From Rhodocyclales bacterium RIFCSPLOWO2_02_FULL_63_24 (GTDB taxonomy: Bacteria; Pseudomonadota; Gammaproteobacteria; Burkholderiales; Rhodocyclaceae): DNA of 46,564 bases. The stretch spans positions 1 to 46,564 of the forward strand of contig MHZX01000129.1 of the NCBI GenBank assembly GCA_001828935.1, read 5' to 3'. Positions 24,885 to 35,966 of the stretch are shown here, piece by piece. Made by a program: the position numbers and the translations under genes. Position 1 is the stretch's first letter, and each line of letters opens with the position of its first letter. A model generated the notes under the pieces. The model was given only the letters and a program-made list of their open reading frames with translations, was not told the origin of the DNA and searched no databases.

Positions 24885-26424
24885 GGTCGGCCGCCTCCCG
24901 TGCGGCACTGTGTTGGGGGAATTCGACGGCAAACCGGGTTCCCCGTCCGGGCTGGCTGGTGCAACTGATGCTGCCGCCCAGGCCCTGAGTCGCCATATTG
25001 TAGGCGATGTAAAGTCCGAGCCCACTGCCGCCGGAGCCGCGGCGCGTGGTGAAAAACGGTTCGAAGGCATGCTCCAGAGTGTCCGCCGCCATGCCCGCCC
25101 CGTCGTCGCTGAATTCGATGCGGACATGGCCGCCTCCAGCGCGCGCACGAATGTGGATTTCACCCGCAGCGCTGCCATCCTGGTACGCATGCAGGTGGCT
25201 GTTCTGCAACAGATTGGTCAACAACTGTTGGAGCGCGCCGGCCGAGCCGAACACATGGATATCCCCTGGGCAATCGACGATGACCCGGATCTTCGTGTTG
25301 CGGAAAATACTTTGCAGGGTCTTCAGCACGTCGTCGATGACTTCAGCCAGGTCAAACTCGCGCTCGGCCTCCGATGTCTGGTCGACCGCGGTGCGCTTGA
25401 AGCTTTGCACCATGCTTGCGGCACGGCGCAAGTTGCCCAGCGCCAGGGCCGACGCTTCGTCGAGCATTGCCATACGCAGGCGCAGTTCTTCTTCGCTGAC
25501 TTCCGGCTGATCGATAAGGCGCCCGATTTCGGCAACCAGTTCCTGCGACTGCGAGGCAGCGCCGACCGCAATCCCGACCGGGGTATTCACTTCATGGGCA
25601 AAGCCGGCGACCATGCGGCCCAGCGAAGCCATTTTCTCGCTCTCGACCAGGTCGCCGCGCACCGCCTCCAGCGCCAGCACATTGCGTCGCGTGATCAGGA
25701 GGCTACCCCATGCCAGCAAGGCAAAGATGGCGAAGACGGCGACGTGAATGATCATGAAGCCGCGCTTTTGCGCGTCGATGATGGCGTAGATGTAGCTGGC
25801 GGGAAAACTGACGCTGATGCCGCCACTCACGCTACCAAGTTTGTAGTTCTGCTTCACATGACAGGCGATGCACGGTTCCCTGACTTCCAGCGGCGCCATG
25901 TAGCGAAAACTTGCCGTAGCGCCGGCGCCGACAATTGAAATCCGCTCGGCGCGGCTGGCGGCGAAGCCTTGCAACGATTCGCGCTCCCAAGAGTCGGGCT
26001 GATTGCCCGGATTGATCGGGTCGAGGCTGGTCTGCCGCACGCGCATGTCGCGCTCGCGTCCGATCAGTTCGTTGAGCTGGCGCGTCATGTAGGCCGGATT
26101 GATCATGGTCAGCAGCACGCCGGCGGGCGTGGTGATGTTCTTTTCCGGTACATCGAGCCAGGGGTTGGGCGGGTTTGCGGCCGTTACCGGGGCATACACG
26201 CCGCCGTGGTTCGCCGCCCAAAGGCGGGTGGCCTCGATCATCTCGAACACCAGCCGGCCACGCGCCGCCGCCATGGCATATGCATGCTGCTCCAGCTCAT
26301 GGATGTGCCACGCGTAGGAGGCAACGGTGACCAACCCCCAGAACAGGACCAGCAACGGCCACCATGCCGGCCGTCGGATAAAGCCATCGAAACTGCGAAG
26401 CAGAAGCTGCGCCGGGCGCTTCAA
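24844..26424 (-). CDS. Sensor histidine kinase with periplasmic DUF3365 (Tll0287-like) c-type heme domain
   Basis: A 526-aa membrane kinase. Helix 1 is at about residues 22-38. A periplasmic domain runs to about 222, helix 2 is about 223-246, and the kinase core follows. The periplasmic domain looks like DUF3365 and contains Cys185-Ile-Ala-Cys188-His189, a covalent heme attachment motif, so it may sense redox state, NO, CO or O2. The phosphorylated His277 is in MVAGFAHEVNTP. ATPase boxes include LTNLLQNSHLHA, FSDDGAGMA and GGSGLGLYIAYNM. The start is TTG 26424, with AAGGG 8 nt upstream. It is 4 bp after hemB, and its 3' end overlaps the HD-GYP regulator. Confidence 0.9.
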   Translation of the reverse strand: MKRPAQLLLRSFDGFIRRPAWWPLLVLFWGLVTVASYAWHIHELEQHAYAMAAARGRLVFEMIEATRLWAANHGGVYAPVTAANPPNPWLDVPEKNITTPAGVLLTMINPAYMTRQLNELIGRERDMRVRQTSLDPINPGNQPDSWERESLQGFAASRAERISIVGAGATASFRYMAPLEVREPCIACHVKQNYKLGSVSGGISVSFPASYIYAIIDAQKRGFMIIHVAVFAIFALLAWGSLLITRRNVLALEAVRGDLVESEKMASLGRMVAGFAHEVNTPVGIAVGAASQSQELVAEIGRLIDQPEVSEEELRLRMAMLDEASALALGNLRRAASMVQSFKRTAVDQTSEAEREFDLAEVIDDVLKTLQSIFRNTKIRVIVDCPGDIHVFGSAGALQQLLTNLLQNSHLHAYQDGSAAGEIHIRARAGGGHVRIEFSDDGAGMAADTLEHAFEPFFTTRRGSGGSGLGLYIAYNMATQGLGGSISCTSQPGRGTRFAVEFPQHSAAREAADHEDRTQAAGRQAP

Positions 26425-26428
26425 GGAA

Positions 26429-27499
<1,071 letters not shown>

Positions 27500-27505
27500 A
27501 ACCAG

Positions 27506-27624
27506 CAGGTGCCGGGGACATTCGTTTCCGCCACCTCCCGCTTCACCTCCCTGAGCGGGTGCCTTGAACCTTTCAAGGTGTTTCGCCCTCGGCCTTCTCC
27601 CCTTTGGTCGAGGGCTTTATTTTT
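27506..27624 (+). ncRNA. Candidate small RNA, about 119 nt
   Basis: A free-standing transcription unit with its own promoter (27472-27499) and a strong intrinsic terminator, and no convincing coding frame. It contains consecutive hairpins: GGTG/CACC arms with mismatched inner stem (27508-27535), CCCGCT/AGCGGG (27537-27559), and CCTTGAA/TTCAAGG (27562-27578). The terminator stem follows. The CCTTGAA hairpin followed by a GCC-rich stretch faintly recalls a piece of 6S RNA, but the length and overall fold do not fit. I cannot name it. Confidence 0.4.
27585..27624 (+). terminator. Intrinsic terminator of the candidate small RNA
   Basis: GCCCTCG (27585-27591) pairs with CGAGGGC (27609-27615); the next GCC/GGT bases extend the stem to 10 bp. 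TTTATTTTT follows at 27616-27624. Confidence 0.65.
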
Positions 27625-27750
27625 GGCCAAGCCAAAAATAAAAGCCCTGCGGGCGAATTGTGTGAGCTATCCCCCCGTTGAGCTATCCCCCCGGCCCCTT
27701 TTCCGGGATGCCTGCCGCAAAGCGGAATCCCAGGTACGCAGAGCGAGGGG
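27612..27750. repeat. Dispersed repeat block with long inverted repeat
   Basis: GGGCTTTATTTTTGGC (27612-27627) pairs with 27631-27647 with a single bulge and a 3-nt loop. A 14-bp direct repeat GAGCTATCCCCCCG occurs at 27664-27677 and 27680-27693. The end of the block, 27711-27744, matches 18508-18543 over about 35 bp with few changes (core GCGGAATCCCA). Open frames here are repeat artefacts similar to ones annotated in other betaproteobacteria. The stretch contains no gene. Confidence 0.6.
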
Positions 27751-27771
27751 GCGACCGATTGGCTGACTGCG

Positions 27772-28383
27772 TCAGTTTGTTGGCAACAACGGTGCATGCA
27801 ACCAGCGTCCGATCACTTGTTCCGCTTCGTCCATGCCGATCTTCTTCAGGCTGGAAAACATCTGCACCGTGATTTGCTCGCCGAAACTGGCCAGCGCCGC
27901 GCGCGTTTCACGCAGGGTCTTGGTCTGTTCCTGGCGCGTGAGCTTGTCCGACTTGGTCAGCAGGCAGTGGATGGGCCTTCCCGTGGAACCGAACCAACCA
28001 ATCATTTTCCAGTCAAGATCGGTCAGGGGACGGCGCGAATCCATGATCAGCACCAGACCGACGAGATTGGAGCGACAGGTCAGGTAGTGTTCCAGCAGGC
28101 CCTGCCATTGCAGGCGGACCGCCACCGGAACCTGGGCATACCCGTAGCCGGGCAAATCCACCATAGCGGCGCCATTCTTCATCCGGAACAGGTTGATCAA
28201 CTGGGTCCGACCGGGCGTCTTGGATACGAACGCCAGCCGGGTATGCCCCACCAAGGTATTGATGGCACTGGATTTTCCTGAGTTCGAGCGGCCGGCGAAG
28301 GCGATCTCCGGACCATCGGGCACCGGCAAACCGCTAGGCTGGGCAACAGAGATCTCGAAGGTGGCGTGGCGAAATAGGGACAT
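27772..28383 (-). CDS. engB: Ribosome biogenesis GTP-binding protein EngB (YihA/YsxC)
   Basis: EngB is an essential GTPase for assembly of the 50S subunit. The 203-aa protein has G1 GRSNSGKSS, the T-containing switch region TPGRTQLINLF, G3 DLPGYGYA, G4 LLTKSDKL and the late FSSLKKIG. The start MSLFRHATFEISVAQ is typical for betaproteobacteria. It is divergent from a cytochrome c4 gene, with a 119-bp gap that must hold both promoters (TAGAAT and TACAAT boxes are seen near 28448 and 28462). Confidence 0.96.
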   Translation of the reverse strand: MSLFRHATFEISVAQPSGLPVPDGPEIAFAGRSNSGKSSAINTLVGHTRLAFVSKTPGRTQLINLFRMKNGAAMVDLPGYGYAQVPVAVRLQWQGLLEHYLTCRSNLVGLVLIMDSRRPLTDLDWKMIGWFGSTGRPIHCLLTKSDKLTRQEQTKTLRETRAALASFGEQITVQMFSSLKKIGMDEAEQVIGRWLHAPLLPTN

Positions 28384-28502
28384 GGGGCGATACGTCGGAA
28401 ACCCGCCGCCGTGACTGGCGGAGGTAGAGAAATCAGGTGAGCTGGGATAGAATATCAGGTTTACAATTTCCGAATCCTGCAGTTTCCGAGGAGTTTTTGT
28501 TC

Positions 28503-29156
28503 ATGAAGCGTTCCCTGCTCAGTTGCCTGATTTCTCTGCTGTGCGCATTGACTGCAATCGGCGCCCAAGCCTCCGATGCCGCCAAGGCCGCCCCCAAAGG
28601 TGATGCCGCGCGCGGCCAAGTCGTCGCCTCCACCGTCTGCGTGGCGTGTCATGGCCCCGATGGCAACAGCCCGATTGCCGCCAACCCGAAGCTGGCGGGT
28701 CAGCATCCCGAATACCTGCTCAAGCAGATGAAGAACTTCAAGGCCGCCGACGGCAAGCAGCCGGAGCGTGTGAATGCGATCATGAACGGCATGATCGCCG
28801 CATACGACGACGGCCAGATGCGTGACTTGGCGGCGTATTTTGCGGCCCAGACGCAGCAGGGCGAAACGGCGAAGAATCGCGAAACCATCGAACTCGGCCA
28901 AAAGCTGTATCGCGGTGGCGATCAGGCCAAGGGCTTGCCGGCCTGCGCGGCGTGCCATGGCCCGGCCGGTGCCGGCATCCCCGCGCAATTTCCGCGCATT
29001 GGCGGCCAGTTCGCCGAATACACGGAAGCACAGCTGAAGAGTTTCCGCGAAGGCGCGCGCGCCAACGACCCGAACAAGATGATGCGAATGGTCGCGATCA
29101 AGATGACCGACGCCGAAATCAAGGCGGTATCCGACTACATCGCCGGCCTGCGCTGA
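28503..29156 (+). CDS. Diheme cytochrome c4
   Basis: A 217-aa exported cytochrome with signal peptide MKRSLLSCLISLLCALTAIGAQA. It has two CxxCH motifs: CVACH at residues 46-50 and CAACH at about 147-151. Distal Met ligands are likely in the MNGM and MMRM segments. The two-domain layout is that of cytochrome c4, which passes electrons to terminal oxidases in the periplasm. The ATG at 28503 has GAGGAG upstream. Co-location with engB is recurrent in proteobacteria. A strong terminator follows at 29178. Confidence 0.93.
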   Translation: MKRSLLSCLISLLCALTAIGAQASDAAKAAPKGDAARGQVVASTVCVACHGPDGNSPIAANPKLAGQHPEYLLKQMKNFKAADGKQPERVNAIMNGMIAAYDDGQMRDLAAYFAAQTQQGETAKNRETIELGQKLYRGGDQAKGLPACAACHGPAGAGIPAQFPRIGGQFAEYTEAQLKSFREGARANDPNKMMRMVAIKMTDAEIKAVSDYIAGLR

Positions 29157-29177
29157 TCTACAGTCCGCGAGCGAACA

Positions 29178-29207
29178 ACGGCCCGGGGAGTTCCCCGGGC
29201 CGTTTTC
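29178..29207 (+). terminator. Intrinsic terminator between cytochrome c4 and prmC
   Basis: ACGGCCCGGGG (29178-29188) and CCCCGGGCCGT (29193-29203) form an 11-bp stem with a 4-nt loop, and TTTTC follows the stem. It ends cytochrome c4 transcription and lies directly past the convergent prmC stop. Confidence 0.85.
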
Positions 29208-30060
29208 ATTGGCGCCGGCCGCCGCTGACCCGCACAATGCCCGCCAGATCGCGGTACTGTTCGATGCCGGTCAGACCCGCCGCCGCCAGCAGCTCTTTCA
29301 CCGCAACCGCCTGGTCGTAGCCGTGCTCCAGCCAGAGTTGCCCACCCGGCGCAAGGTGCGCAGACGCGCCGTCAACTATCTGGCGAATCGCGTCCAGCCC
29401 ATCCGCACCGCTCGATAGGGCAGTGGCCGGCTCGTGGCGCAGGTCGCCCGCAAGCAGATGCGGGTCGGCGTCGGCGATGTAGGGTGGATTCGTCACAATC
29501 AGGTCGAAGCGTTCGTCGGCCAGTCGGTCAAACCAGTGGCTTTGCAGCAAACGTAGCTTGGCGCCGAGCCGTTCCGCGTTGTCCTGCGCGACCTCCAGTG
29601 CCGCCGCGGAGGCGTCCACCGCGGTCACTTGCGCTTGCGGGATTTCCAGCGCCAGCGTAATCGCGATGCAGCCGCTGCCGGTGCCCAGATCGAGAATTCT
29701 TGCTGCGCTGGTCGCCGCATTGCCAGCGCCGTCCGCGTGGATACCGCTTCGCATAACTCTTGCCAGTGCAATCTCGATCAGCAGTTCGGTTTCCGGACGC
29801 GGGATCAGCACGGCGCGCGACACCGCAAACTCGCGGCCGAAGAACTCACGATACCCCAGCAAATAGGCTACCGGTTCGCCCCCCGCGCGCCGCGCCACCC
29901 GCGAGGCGAAGGCAAGCAGCGCCGCTTCGTCGAGCACTTCGTCGTCGTGGGTGAGCAGCCAGGCCGCCGGCCGGCCCAACACATGTCCCAGCAACAGGCG
30001 CGCCTCGCTCGCCGGCAGCTTCGTCCGCGCCGCCGCGAGCGCCGCGGCTACCGTGCTCAT
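29206..30060 (-). CDS. prmC: Release factor (glutamine-N5) methyltransferase
   Basis: PrmC methylates the glutamine of the GGQ motif of RF1 and RF2. The 284-aa protein has the SAM-binding motif [17 protein letters not shown] and the catalytic NPPY in [12 protein letters not shown]. The N-terminal helical domain starts [16 protein letters not shown] and includes the segment [11 protein letters not shown]. It overlaps prfA by 4 bp (ATGA), the classical enzyme-substrate gene pair. Confidence 0.96.
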   Translation of the reverse strand: MSTVAAALAAARTKLPASEARLLLGHVLGRPAAWLLTHDDEVLDEAALLAFASRVARRAGGEPVAYLLGYREFFGREFAVSRAVLIPRPETELLIEIALARVMRSGIHADGAGNAATSAARILDLGTGSGCIAITLALEIPQAQVTAVDASAAALEVAQDNAERLGAKLRLLQSHWFDRLADERFDLIVTNPPYIADADPHLLAGDLRHEPATALSSGADGLDAIRQIVDGASAHLAPGGQLWLEHGYDQAVAVKELLAAAGLTGIEQYRDLAGIVRVSGGRRQ

Positions 30061-31133
30061 TCAGCCAGCGCCGCCAGCAGTTCGGCCTGGTGCTCGGCGG
30101 TCAGGGCGCCGACCAGTTCATCGAGATCGCCGTCCATGATGGCGTCGATCTTGTACAGCGTCAGATTGATGCGGTGGTCGGTAATCCGCCCCTGCGGGAA
30201 ATTGTAGGTGCGGATGCGCTCGGAGCGGTCGCCGGAACCGATCAGCGATTTGCGCTGCGAGGCGATTTTCTGCTGCTGCTCGCGCTGCTTGGCGTCGTTG
30301 ATGCGCGCCGCCAGCACCGACATCGCCTGCGCCTTGTTGCGATGCTGCGAGCGGTCGTCCTGGCATTCGACGACGATGCCGGTCGGGATGTGGGTGATGC
30401 GCACCGCCGAATCGGTCTTGTTGATGTGCTGGCCGCCGGCGCCCGAGGCGCGGAAGGTGTCGATGCGCAGGTCGGCGGGATTGATGTCGATATCGACCAG
30501 CTCATCCGCCTCCGGCATCACCGCCACGGTGCACGCCGAGGTGTGGATGCGGCCCTGGGTCTCGGTCACCGGCACGCGCTGCACGCGATGGCCGCCCGAC
30601 TCGAACTTGAGCTTGGAGTAGGCGCCCCTGCCTTCGATGCGGGCGATGATCTCGCGGAATCCGCCCAGGTCGGATTCGCTGCGCGAAACGATCTCGACTT
30701 TCCAGCGCTGGCGTTCGGCATAGCGGCTATACATGCGGAACAGGTCGGCGGCGAACAGCGCCGATTCGTCGCCGCCGGTGCCGGCACGGATTTCCAGGAA
30801 CAGGTTGCGCTCGTCGTTGGGATCCTTCGGCAACAGCGCGCATTGCAGTTCGCCTTCGAGCCGGGTCATCGCGGCCGTGGCCGATTCCTGCTCGTCGAGC
30901 GCGAGTTCCTTCATCTCCGGATCGCCGAGCATTTCGCCCGCACTCGAATAGTCGGCGCTGGCGCTACGGTAAAGATGAAAGAGTTCCACCACCGGCGTGA
31001 TGTCGGCGCGCTCGCGGGTGAGCTTGCGATAGCTGTCCATGTCGCGCGCGGCCTGTTCGCCGCCGAGCAGGCCGTCGATTTCGCCAAGGCGTTCGCTCAG
31101 GCGTTCGAGTTTTTCAAGAATGCTTTTTTTCAT
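30057..31133 (-). CDS. prfA: Peptide chain release factor 1
   Basis: RF1 reads UAA and UAG. The 358-aa protein carries the codon-recognition loop as PVT in [15 protein letters not shown] (PxT motif, Val variant) and the GGQ motif in [21 protein letters not shown]. Length matches (360 in E. coli). The N-terminal segment [14 protein letters not shown] contains a copy of the dispersed 22-nt motif (30950-30971) in frame, which is odd in a conserved gene. Gene order hemA-plsB-prfA-prmC on the minus strand. Confidence 0.97.
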   Translation of the reverse strand: MKKSILEKLERLSERLGEIDGLLGGEQAARDMDSYRKLTRERADITPVVELFHLYRSASADYSSAGEMLGDPEMKELALDEQESATAAMTRLEGELQCALLPKDPNDERNLFLEIRAGTGGDESALFAADLFRMYSRYAERQRWKVEIVSRSESDLGGFREIIARIEGRGAYSKLKFESGGHRVQRVPVTETQGRIHTSACTVAVMPEADELVDIDINPADLRIDTFRASGAGGQHINKTDSAVRITHIPTGIVVECQDDRSQHRNKAQAMSVLAARINDAKQREQQQKIASQRKSLIGSGDRSERIRTYNFPQGRITDHRINLTLYKIDAIMDGDLDELVGALTAEHQAELLAALAE

Positions 31134-31144
31134 GGGATGAAGTG

Positions 31145-33673
31145 TCAGCTTGCGGGCGAAGATGCCGCGCGGGCGATGCGTTGAATGCTGTGGCGCACGT
31201 CGGCTGCCAGCAGCAGCTCGGTCTGCGCCGCGGCAAGGGTAATCCGCTCGTCGAATTGCAGCAAGCCGGCGCCATCGACCTGCAAAATCCCCGCGTCGAT
31301 CAGGTTGCTGATCACGATGGCGAACAGCAGTTTCTCCGAAAACTCGGCCGAATTGAATTCGTAAAGCATGGCCAGCCGCTGCGCCAGCAGGTGGGTGGCC
31401 TCTTCCAGCGCGTTGCGGGTCAAGCGTCCGCTGCCGTGATGCTGCAGCAGGGCCAGGGTGAGGAACTGGCGCTCCAACGTCGGACGAATGATTTCGCCCA
31501 GTTGCCGCAGTTCGGGGCTGGCCTCGCTGTTGGGCGGCGGCGCGTGCAGCATCCCGCTCTGACTCTCGACCAGTATCAGTCCGCGTTGCGCCAGTGCGGC
31601 TTCGGTGCGATCGATCACGGCATCCAGTTCATGCAATTCCCAGGGTAGGAACAGTTCGGCGCGCAGCAGCCCGTAGATGCCCCGGATTGCCTCCCTGGCG
31701 CGTTGCCGGCTGAGCCGCTGGTTGTGGCTGACCAGGCAGGCCAGTAATGCGGGCAGGGCAAACAGGTGCAGGACGTTGTTGCGGAAATAGGCCAGCAGCG
31801 CGGCCTGCCGCTCCGAGGCCAGGATCATGTCGCCCAGAGGATGCGGAGAATGCTCTACCAGATCGAGCCGGCGCACATGGTCGATCACCTCGTGCGCCGG
31901 CAGCGTGCAGTGCACGATGGACCCGGCATAGGGCGATTCCGACAGCAGGTATTGCGCATGCTCGATCTGTGTCCGCAACAGGCGTTCATCGGCGGCATGC
32001 TTGGTTGTCGAGAGCAAGGTCACGGCAAGCAGGTTCACCGGATTGACCACCGCCGCGGCATTGATGCCGCGTGCCAGCGCGGTGGCCGTCGCATCCACCA
32101 CCCCGCGCAGCCAAGGCGCCTGGGCGTCGAAATCCTCTTCCCGCCATGCCGGATGCTGCGCATCAAGGAATTCGGCCAGCGCCAGCGGCGCACCGAAATT
32201 CACATGAACCTTGCCAAAATTGCGCTGCAGCAGCCGCGCCGCGCCGAGCAGGCCGGTCAACGATTCGGACTGTTTGGGCCGGCCATGCAGCTCGGCCAGA
32301 TAGCTGCTGCCTTCCATCAGCTTCTCGTAGCCGATGTAGACGGGAACGAACAGCAGCGGCCTGGAACGGCTGCGCACGAAACTTTGCACTGTCATCGCCA
32401 GAATCCCGGCCTTGGGTGCCAGCGTGCGCCCACTGCGACTGCGCCCGCCTTCGATGAAATATTCGATCGGAAAACCGCGATCGATCATCAGGTGCAGATA
32501 CTCGAGGAACAACGTCGCGTAGAGCGGTTCGCCCTTGATCGTGCGGCGCAGGAAGAAGGCGCCGGAGCGCCGCAGCACGGAACCGACCAGCGGCAGATTG
32601 AGGTTGGCTCCCGCCGCGATGTGCGGCACCATCAGACCGCGGTTGAAAATGATGTAGGACAACAGCAGATAGTCAATATGGCTACGGTGGCAGGGCACAT
32701 AGACGATGCCGTGGCCGGGCGCCACCGCCGTGACGCGCTCGAAGTTGTGCACCTCGACACCATCGTAAACCTTGTTCCAGACCCAGGTCAGGAACAGGGA
32801 AAACGCCCGCACCACCGAATACGTGTAGTCCGACGCAATTTCGAGCGCGAAATCCCGCGCCAACTTTTGTGCGGCGACCAGCGAAATCGATTTGGTCTCC
32901 GCTTCGCGGGCGACGGCCTGGCGCACCGCAGGCGTGTTCAGCAAGGCGCGCAACTGGGTGCGGCGATGCGACAGATCGGGCCCGATCGCCATTTCGCGCT
33001 GGCGCCGGAAGTGCACCCGCAGGATCCGTCCCAGCTTGCGCAAGGCGCGTGGCGCATCGATGTCCTCGCTCAAGAGTTCGCGCAGGGAAATCGGCGCATT
33101 GAAACGCACGAACGTGTGGCGGCCATGGATCAGCATCGTCAGCAATTGCCGCAAGGTGCTGACCGATTGCCAGGTTTCGGCGAACAAGGCCTTCAATATC
33201 GAGTCCTGCTTCCTCGGTTCGCGCCCCCAGAGTATGGTCACCGGCACCAGCTGCACATCGAAGTGAGGATCGGCGACAACTGTTCTGACCAGGGATTTGA
33301 GCAACTCGGAGTGTTCCTGACGCGGATTCGGCGCGAAGCGCCCGCGCGCGTTGCGCGACAGGAAAAAGAACGAGCGTCGCGCCGTGAATGCCTCATCCCG
33401 CAGCGGTTTCAATGCCGGCGGCAAGCCAAGCTGGCGGCACTCGTGATCGAGCACCAGCAGGTTGGACAGGCGGCGCTCGTCGAGCACATAGCAAACCGCC
33501 AGCTCGGGCCGCAGTTTGAGCACCTCCGGGGTTTCGGGGAACACCCGCGTCCGCGTCCCCAGATACAACACCCGGCGCAGGACATCCAGCGTCCAGCCGG
33601 TGAAATCGAAAAAGGGCAGCTTGCTCACGGGCAGCCGGACTCGCACCCGCGCGATCGATGCGAATTCACGCAC
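31145..33673 (-). CDS. plsB: Glycerol-3-phosphate 1-O-acyltransferase PlsB
   Basis: PlsB transfers an acyl group to the sn-1 position of glycerol-3-phosphate to begin phospholipid synthesis, at the inner membrane. The 842-aa size fits (807 in E. coli). The acyltransferase blocks are seen: [12 protein letters not shown] (HX4D), [24 protein letters not shown] and [17 protein letters not shown]. The start is GTG at 33673, directly after the hemA stop (TAGGTG); later in-frame GTGs at residues 10 and 16 are alternatives, so the first few residues are uncertain. Between hemA and prfA, presumably one operon. Confidence 0.95.
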   Translation of the reverse strand: MREFASIARVRVRLPVSKLPFFDFTGWTLDVLRRVLYLGTRTRVFPETPEVLKLRPELAVCYVLDERRLSNLLVLDHECRQLGLPPALKPLRDEAFTARRSFFFLSRNARGRFAPNPRQEHSELLKSLVRTVVADPHFDVQLVPVTILWGREPRKQDSILKALFAETWQSVSTLRQLLTMLIHGRHTFVRFNAPISLRELLSEDIDAPRALRKLGRILRVHFRRQREMAIGPDLSHRRTQLRALLNTPAVRQAVAREAETKSISLVAAQKLARDFALEIASDYTYSVVRAFSLFLTWVWNKVYDGVEVHNFERVTAVAPGHGIVYVPCHRSHIDYLLLSYIIFNRGLMVPHIAAGANLNLPLVGSVLRRSGAFFLRRTIKGEPLYATLFLEYLHLMIDRGFPIEYFIEGGRSRSGRTLAPKAGILAMTVQSFVRSRSRPLLFVPVYIGYEKLMEGSSYLAELHGRPKQSESLTGLLGAARLLQRNFGKVHVNFGAPLALAEFLDAQHPAWREEDFDAQAPWLRGVVDATATALARGINAAAVVNPVNLLAVTLLSTTKHAADERLLRTQIEHAQYLLSESPYAGSIVHCTLPAHEVIDHVRRLDLVEHSPHPLGDMILASERQAALLAYFRNNVLHLFALPALLACLVSHNQRLSRQRAREAIRGIYGLLRAELFLPWELHELDAVIDRTEAALAQRGLILVESQSGMLHAPPPNSEASPELRQLGEIIRPTLERQFLTLALLQHHGSGRLTRNALEEATHLLAQRLAMLYEFNSAEFSEKLLFAIVISNLIDAGILQVDGAGLLQFDERITLAAAQTELLLAADVRHSIQRIARAASSPAS

Positions 33674-34927
33674 CTACTCCCCGGAATTGAGGCGATAAAT
33701 GCGGGAGATGAGCGCTGAAACCTCGGTACGCTCCGCGCCTTCCGCCTGATTCAGGGCGTGCGTCGGGGCGTGCAGCAGCTTGTTGGTGAGGCCGTGCGAC
33801 AGCGCGTCCAGCACCTTGGCCGGATCGTCGCCGCGCGACAGCAGCTTCAGGGCGTGCTCGACTTCGTGACGGCGCGCGCGCTCGCCCGCGTCGCGCAGGG
33901 CGCGAATGATCGGCACCGTCTCGCGCGATTCCAGCCAGTGCAGAAATCCGGAGACGCGGTCGCTGATGATCGCCTCGGCCTCGACCACGGCCGCCTGTCG
34001 CGATTCCAGGCCGGATTCGACAATCTGTCCAAGATCATCGAGCGTGTAGAGAAAAACGTCGTCGAGCCGGGTCACTTCGGCTTCGATATCGCGCGGCACG
34101 GCCAGATCGACCATGACCATCGGCCGATGGCGGCGTGCTTTCAGGGCACGCTCGACCATGCCCAGGCCGATGATGGGCAGCGAACTGGCGGTGCAGGACA
34201 CCACAATGTCGTAATCCGCCAATCGCTCGCCGAGCTGGTCGAGGCGCATGGCATCGCCGCCAAAGCGCGCCGCCAGTTCGGCGCCGCGTTCCAGCGTGCG
34301 ATTGGCGATGGTGAGCCGTTTCGGTTTCTGCGCGGCGAAATGTGCAGCGCACAGTTCGACCATCTCGCCGGCGCCAATGAACAACACCTGCTGCGCCGCG
34401 ATGCTGTCGAAAATCCGCGCCGACAAATGCACGGCGGCGGCGGCCATGGACACCGTGTTGGCGCCGATCGCCGTGGTCGAGCGAACTTCCTTGGCCACTG
34501 CAAAAGTGCGCTGGAACAGCTTGCCCAGCAAGGTGCCCAGGGTGCCGGCTTCTTCCGCAGCGCGCGCCGCCTGCTTCATCTGACCGAGGATCTGTGGCTC
34601 GCCCAGCACCATCGAATCGAGTCCGGCGGCAACGCGGAACATGTGGCGCACGGCATCCTGCTGCGGGTGCTGGTAAAGGTAGGGCTGAATCTTCTGCGGC
34701 GAAAGCGAGTGGTACTCCGCCAGCCAGTCCGCGGCAACTTGCGGCTGCTCGGCGGCGCAATACAGCTCGGTGCGGTTGCAGGTCGACAGGATCGCCGCTT
34801 CGCGCACCGACTTTGCCCGCAACAGGTCGTGCAAAGCCTGCCCCATATGTAATGGGTCGAACGCCACCTGCTCGCGTACCGCCAGCGGGGCCGTATGATG
34901 GTTGATGCCCAGAGCGAACAACTGCAC
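33674..34927 (-). CDS. hemA: Glutamyl-tRNA reductase
   Basis: HemA reduces glutamyl-tRNA to glutamate-1-semialdehyde, the first step of C5-pathway tetrapyrrole synthesis. With GTG 34927 the protein is 417 aa, nearly the E. coli length, and starts (M)[18 protein letters not shown]. The active Cys is in [24 protein letters not shown] and the NADPH-binding [13 protein letters not shown] follow. An in-frame TTG at 34963 lies at the predicted transcription start and was rejected. hemA precedes plsB, prfA and prmC; in many bacteria hemA precedes prfA directly, so plsB is an insertion in that order. Confidence 0.96.
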   Translation of the reverse strand: MQLFALGINHHTAPLAVREQVAFDPLHMGQALHDLLRAKSVREAAILSTCNRTELYCAAEQPQVAADWLAEYHSLSPQKIQPYLYQHPQQDAVRHMFRVAAGLDSMVLGEPQILGQMKQAARAAEEAGTLGTLLGKLFQRTFAVAKEVRSTTAIGANTVSMAAAAVHLSARIFDSIAAQQVLFIGAGEMVELCAAHFAAQKPKRLTIANRTLERGAELAARFGGDAMRLDQLGERLADYDIVVSCTASSLPIIGLGMVERALKARRHRPMVMVDLAVPRDIEAEVTRLDDVFLYTLDDLGQIVESGLESRQAAVVEAEAIISDRVSGFLHWLESRETVPIIRALRDAGERARRHEVEHALKLLSRGDDPAKVLDALSHGLTNKLLHAPTHALNQAEGAERTEVSALISRIYRLNSGE

Positions 34928-34969
34928 GGCGATATGACCTTGAAACGACTTGGAAACGGCCAACAGCGG

Positions 34970-34997
34970 GTATTAGAACCCCAGAAGACCCAAACAA
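34970..34997 (-). promoter_or_regulatory. Sigma-70 promoter of hemA
   Basis: On the minus strand: TTGTTT (34992-34997), 16-bp spacer, TAATAC (34970-34975). The expected start of transcription is near 34963, giving a 36-nt leader to GTG 34927. Confidence 0.5.
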
Positions 34998-35237
34998 CAA
35001 GGGCCAGCCCCGCTCCGCGGCCACCCGGACGGACGTGAGGTATGAATTATATTGGGCGGGCGGGGTCAGCGGAACTGCAACGTGATGCACAGCGATGCCC
35101 GGGCCGCGAACGGCTTGAGGCCGGCGATTCGCCGCGCTAAGCCCGGCAGCGCCGGCAAACAGGTAAAATCGCGCCCGTTCGCGGCGCCCGGCCGCAACAC
35201 GTGGCGTGCCACCCGCGCCGACTCTTGGAGAATCTCA

Positions 35238-35846
35238 GTGCAACTCGTCTGTCTCGATCTCGAAGGCGTGCTCGTTCCGGAAATCTGGATCGAGTTTTCC
35301 AAACGCACCGGCATCCCGGAACTCTCTCGCACCACCCGCGACGAGCCGGACTACGACAAGCTGATGAAGTACCGGCTGGACTTGCTGAAAACCCACAAGC
35401 AGGGCCTGCCCGACATCCAGAAGGTGATTTCCGACATGGGGCCGATGGCCGGCGCCAAGGACTTTCTCGACGCCCTGCGGCGCGACTACCAGGTCATCAT
35501 CCTGTCCGACACTTTCTATGAGTTCGCCATGCCGCTGATGGCGCAACTCAACATGCCCGTTCTGTTCTGCCACAAGCTCGAAACCGACCCGGCTGGCTTC
35601 GTGGTGAACTACCACCTGCGCATGCCGAACCAGAAGAAAGAATCGGTACAGCGTTTTCGCGAACTCCAGTTCAAGGTGATCGCCGCCGGCGATTCCTACA
35701 ACGACACGGCGATGCTGGGCGCGGCGCATGCCGGCATCCTGTTCCACCCGCCGCAGAATGTGATCGACGAGTTCCCGCAGTTTCCGGTGACCATGAATTA
35801 CGCCGAACTGCGCAGTGAAATCGACAAGGCATCGGCGAGGATATGA
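35238..35846 (+). CDS. thrH: ThrH-like phosphoserine phosphatase / phosphoserine:homoserine phosphotransferase
   Basis: A 202-aa HAD hydrolase close in length to Pseudomonas aeruginosa ThrH (205 aa). In that organism ThrH is both a phosphoserine phosphatase and transfers phosphate to homoserine. Motif I reads DLEGVLVPE (Asp nucleophile, Glu in place of the second Asp as in ThrH). Motif II is SDTFYEF, and motif III-IV region has MPNQKKESV and GDSYNDTAMLG. The start is GTG 35238 with GGAG 7 nt upstream. A TAAAAT box lies at 35164. The enzyme is expected in serine or threonine metabolism. Confidence 0.85.
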   Translation: MQLVCLDLEGVLVPEIWIEFSKRTGIPELSRTTRDEPDYDKLMKYRLDLLKTHKQGLPDIQKVISDMGPMAGAKDFLDALRRDYQVIILSDTFYEFAMPLMAQLNMPVLFCHKLETDPAGFVVNYHLRMPNQKKESVQRFRELQFKVIAAGDSYNDTAMLGAAHAGILFHPPQNVIDEFPQFPVTMNYAELRSEIDKASARI

Positions 35847-35868
35847 CGTCCCGCCGCCGAGCCGCCTC

Positions 35869-35960
35869 AAGGCGGGACAAGCCAAAACTCCGGAAGTCGC
35901 GCGCAGCGCGACTGAACATGTGTCATCCCCTTCCCTGGGAAGGGGAGCGAGGGGAAGGCT
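35869..35960. repeat. Short palindromic repeat region before purU
   Basis: CCCCTTCC-CT-GGGAAGGGG (35927-35945 region) forms a compact hairpin, followed by GCGAGGGGAAGG. A weaker pair, CGCGCGCAGCGCG, lies near 35898-35910. The ribosome-binding GGGGAAGG of purU is inside the end of this element. It may be a terminator for thrH, though a T-run is lacking. Confidence 0.4.
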
Positions 35961-35966
35961 GATAGC

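Noticed and set aside
24885-25190. N-terminal extension of the HD-GYP regulator
   Set aside because: It is a shadow of the kinase gene, and the REC domain begins just after ATG 24884.
27506-27624. 6S RNA (ssrS)
   Set aside because: One hairpin recalls part of 6S RNA, but the unit is about 119 nt and lacks the long closing stem and central bubble; 6S is about 160-190 nt.
27573-27797. Short minus-strand coding frame between engB and hemB
   Set aside because: It consists of the hairpin and the shared repeat, resembling spurious repeat-derived proteins.
31766-33718. 650-codon open frame on the plus strand
   Set aside because: It is antisense to plsB, which has all conserved acyltransferase motifs; the antisense product is Gln/Arg/His-rich low-complexity.
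34928-34963. Longer hemA with TTG start at 34963
   Set aside because: The start would coincide with the predicted transcription start, and the GTG at 34927 gives the family N terminus.
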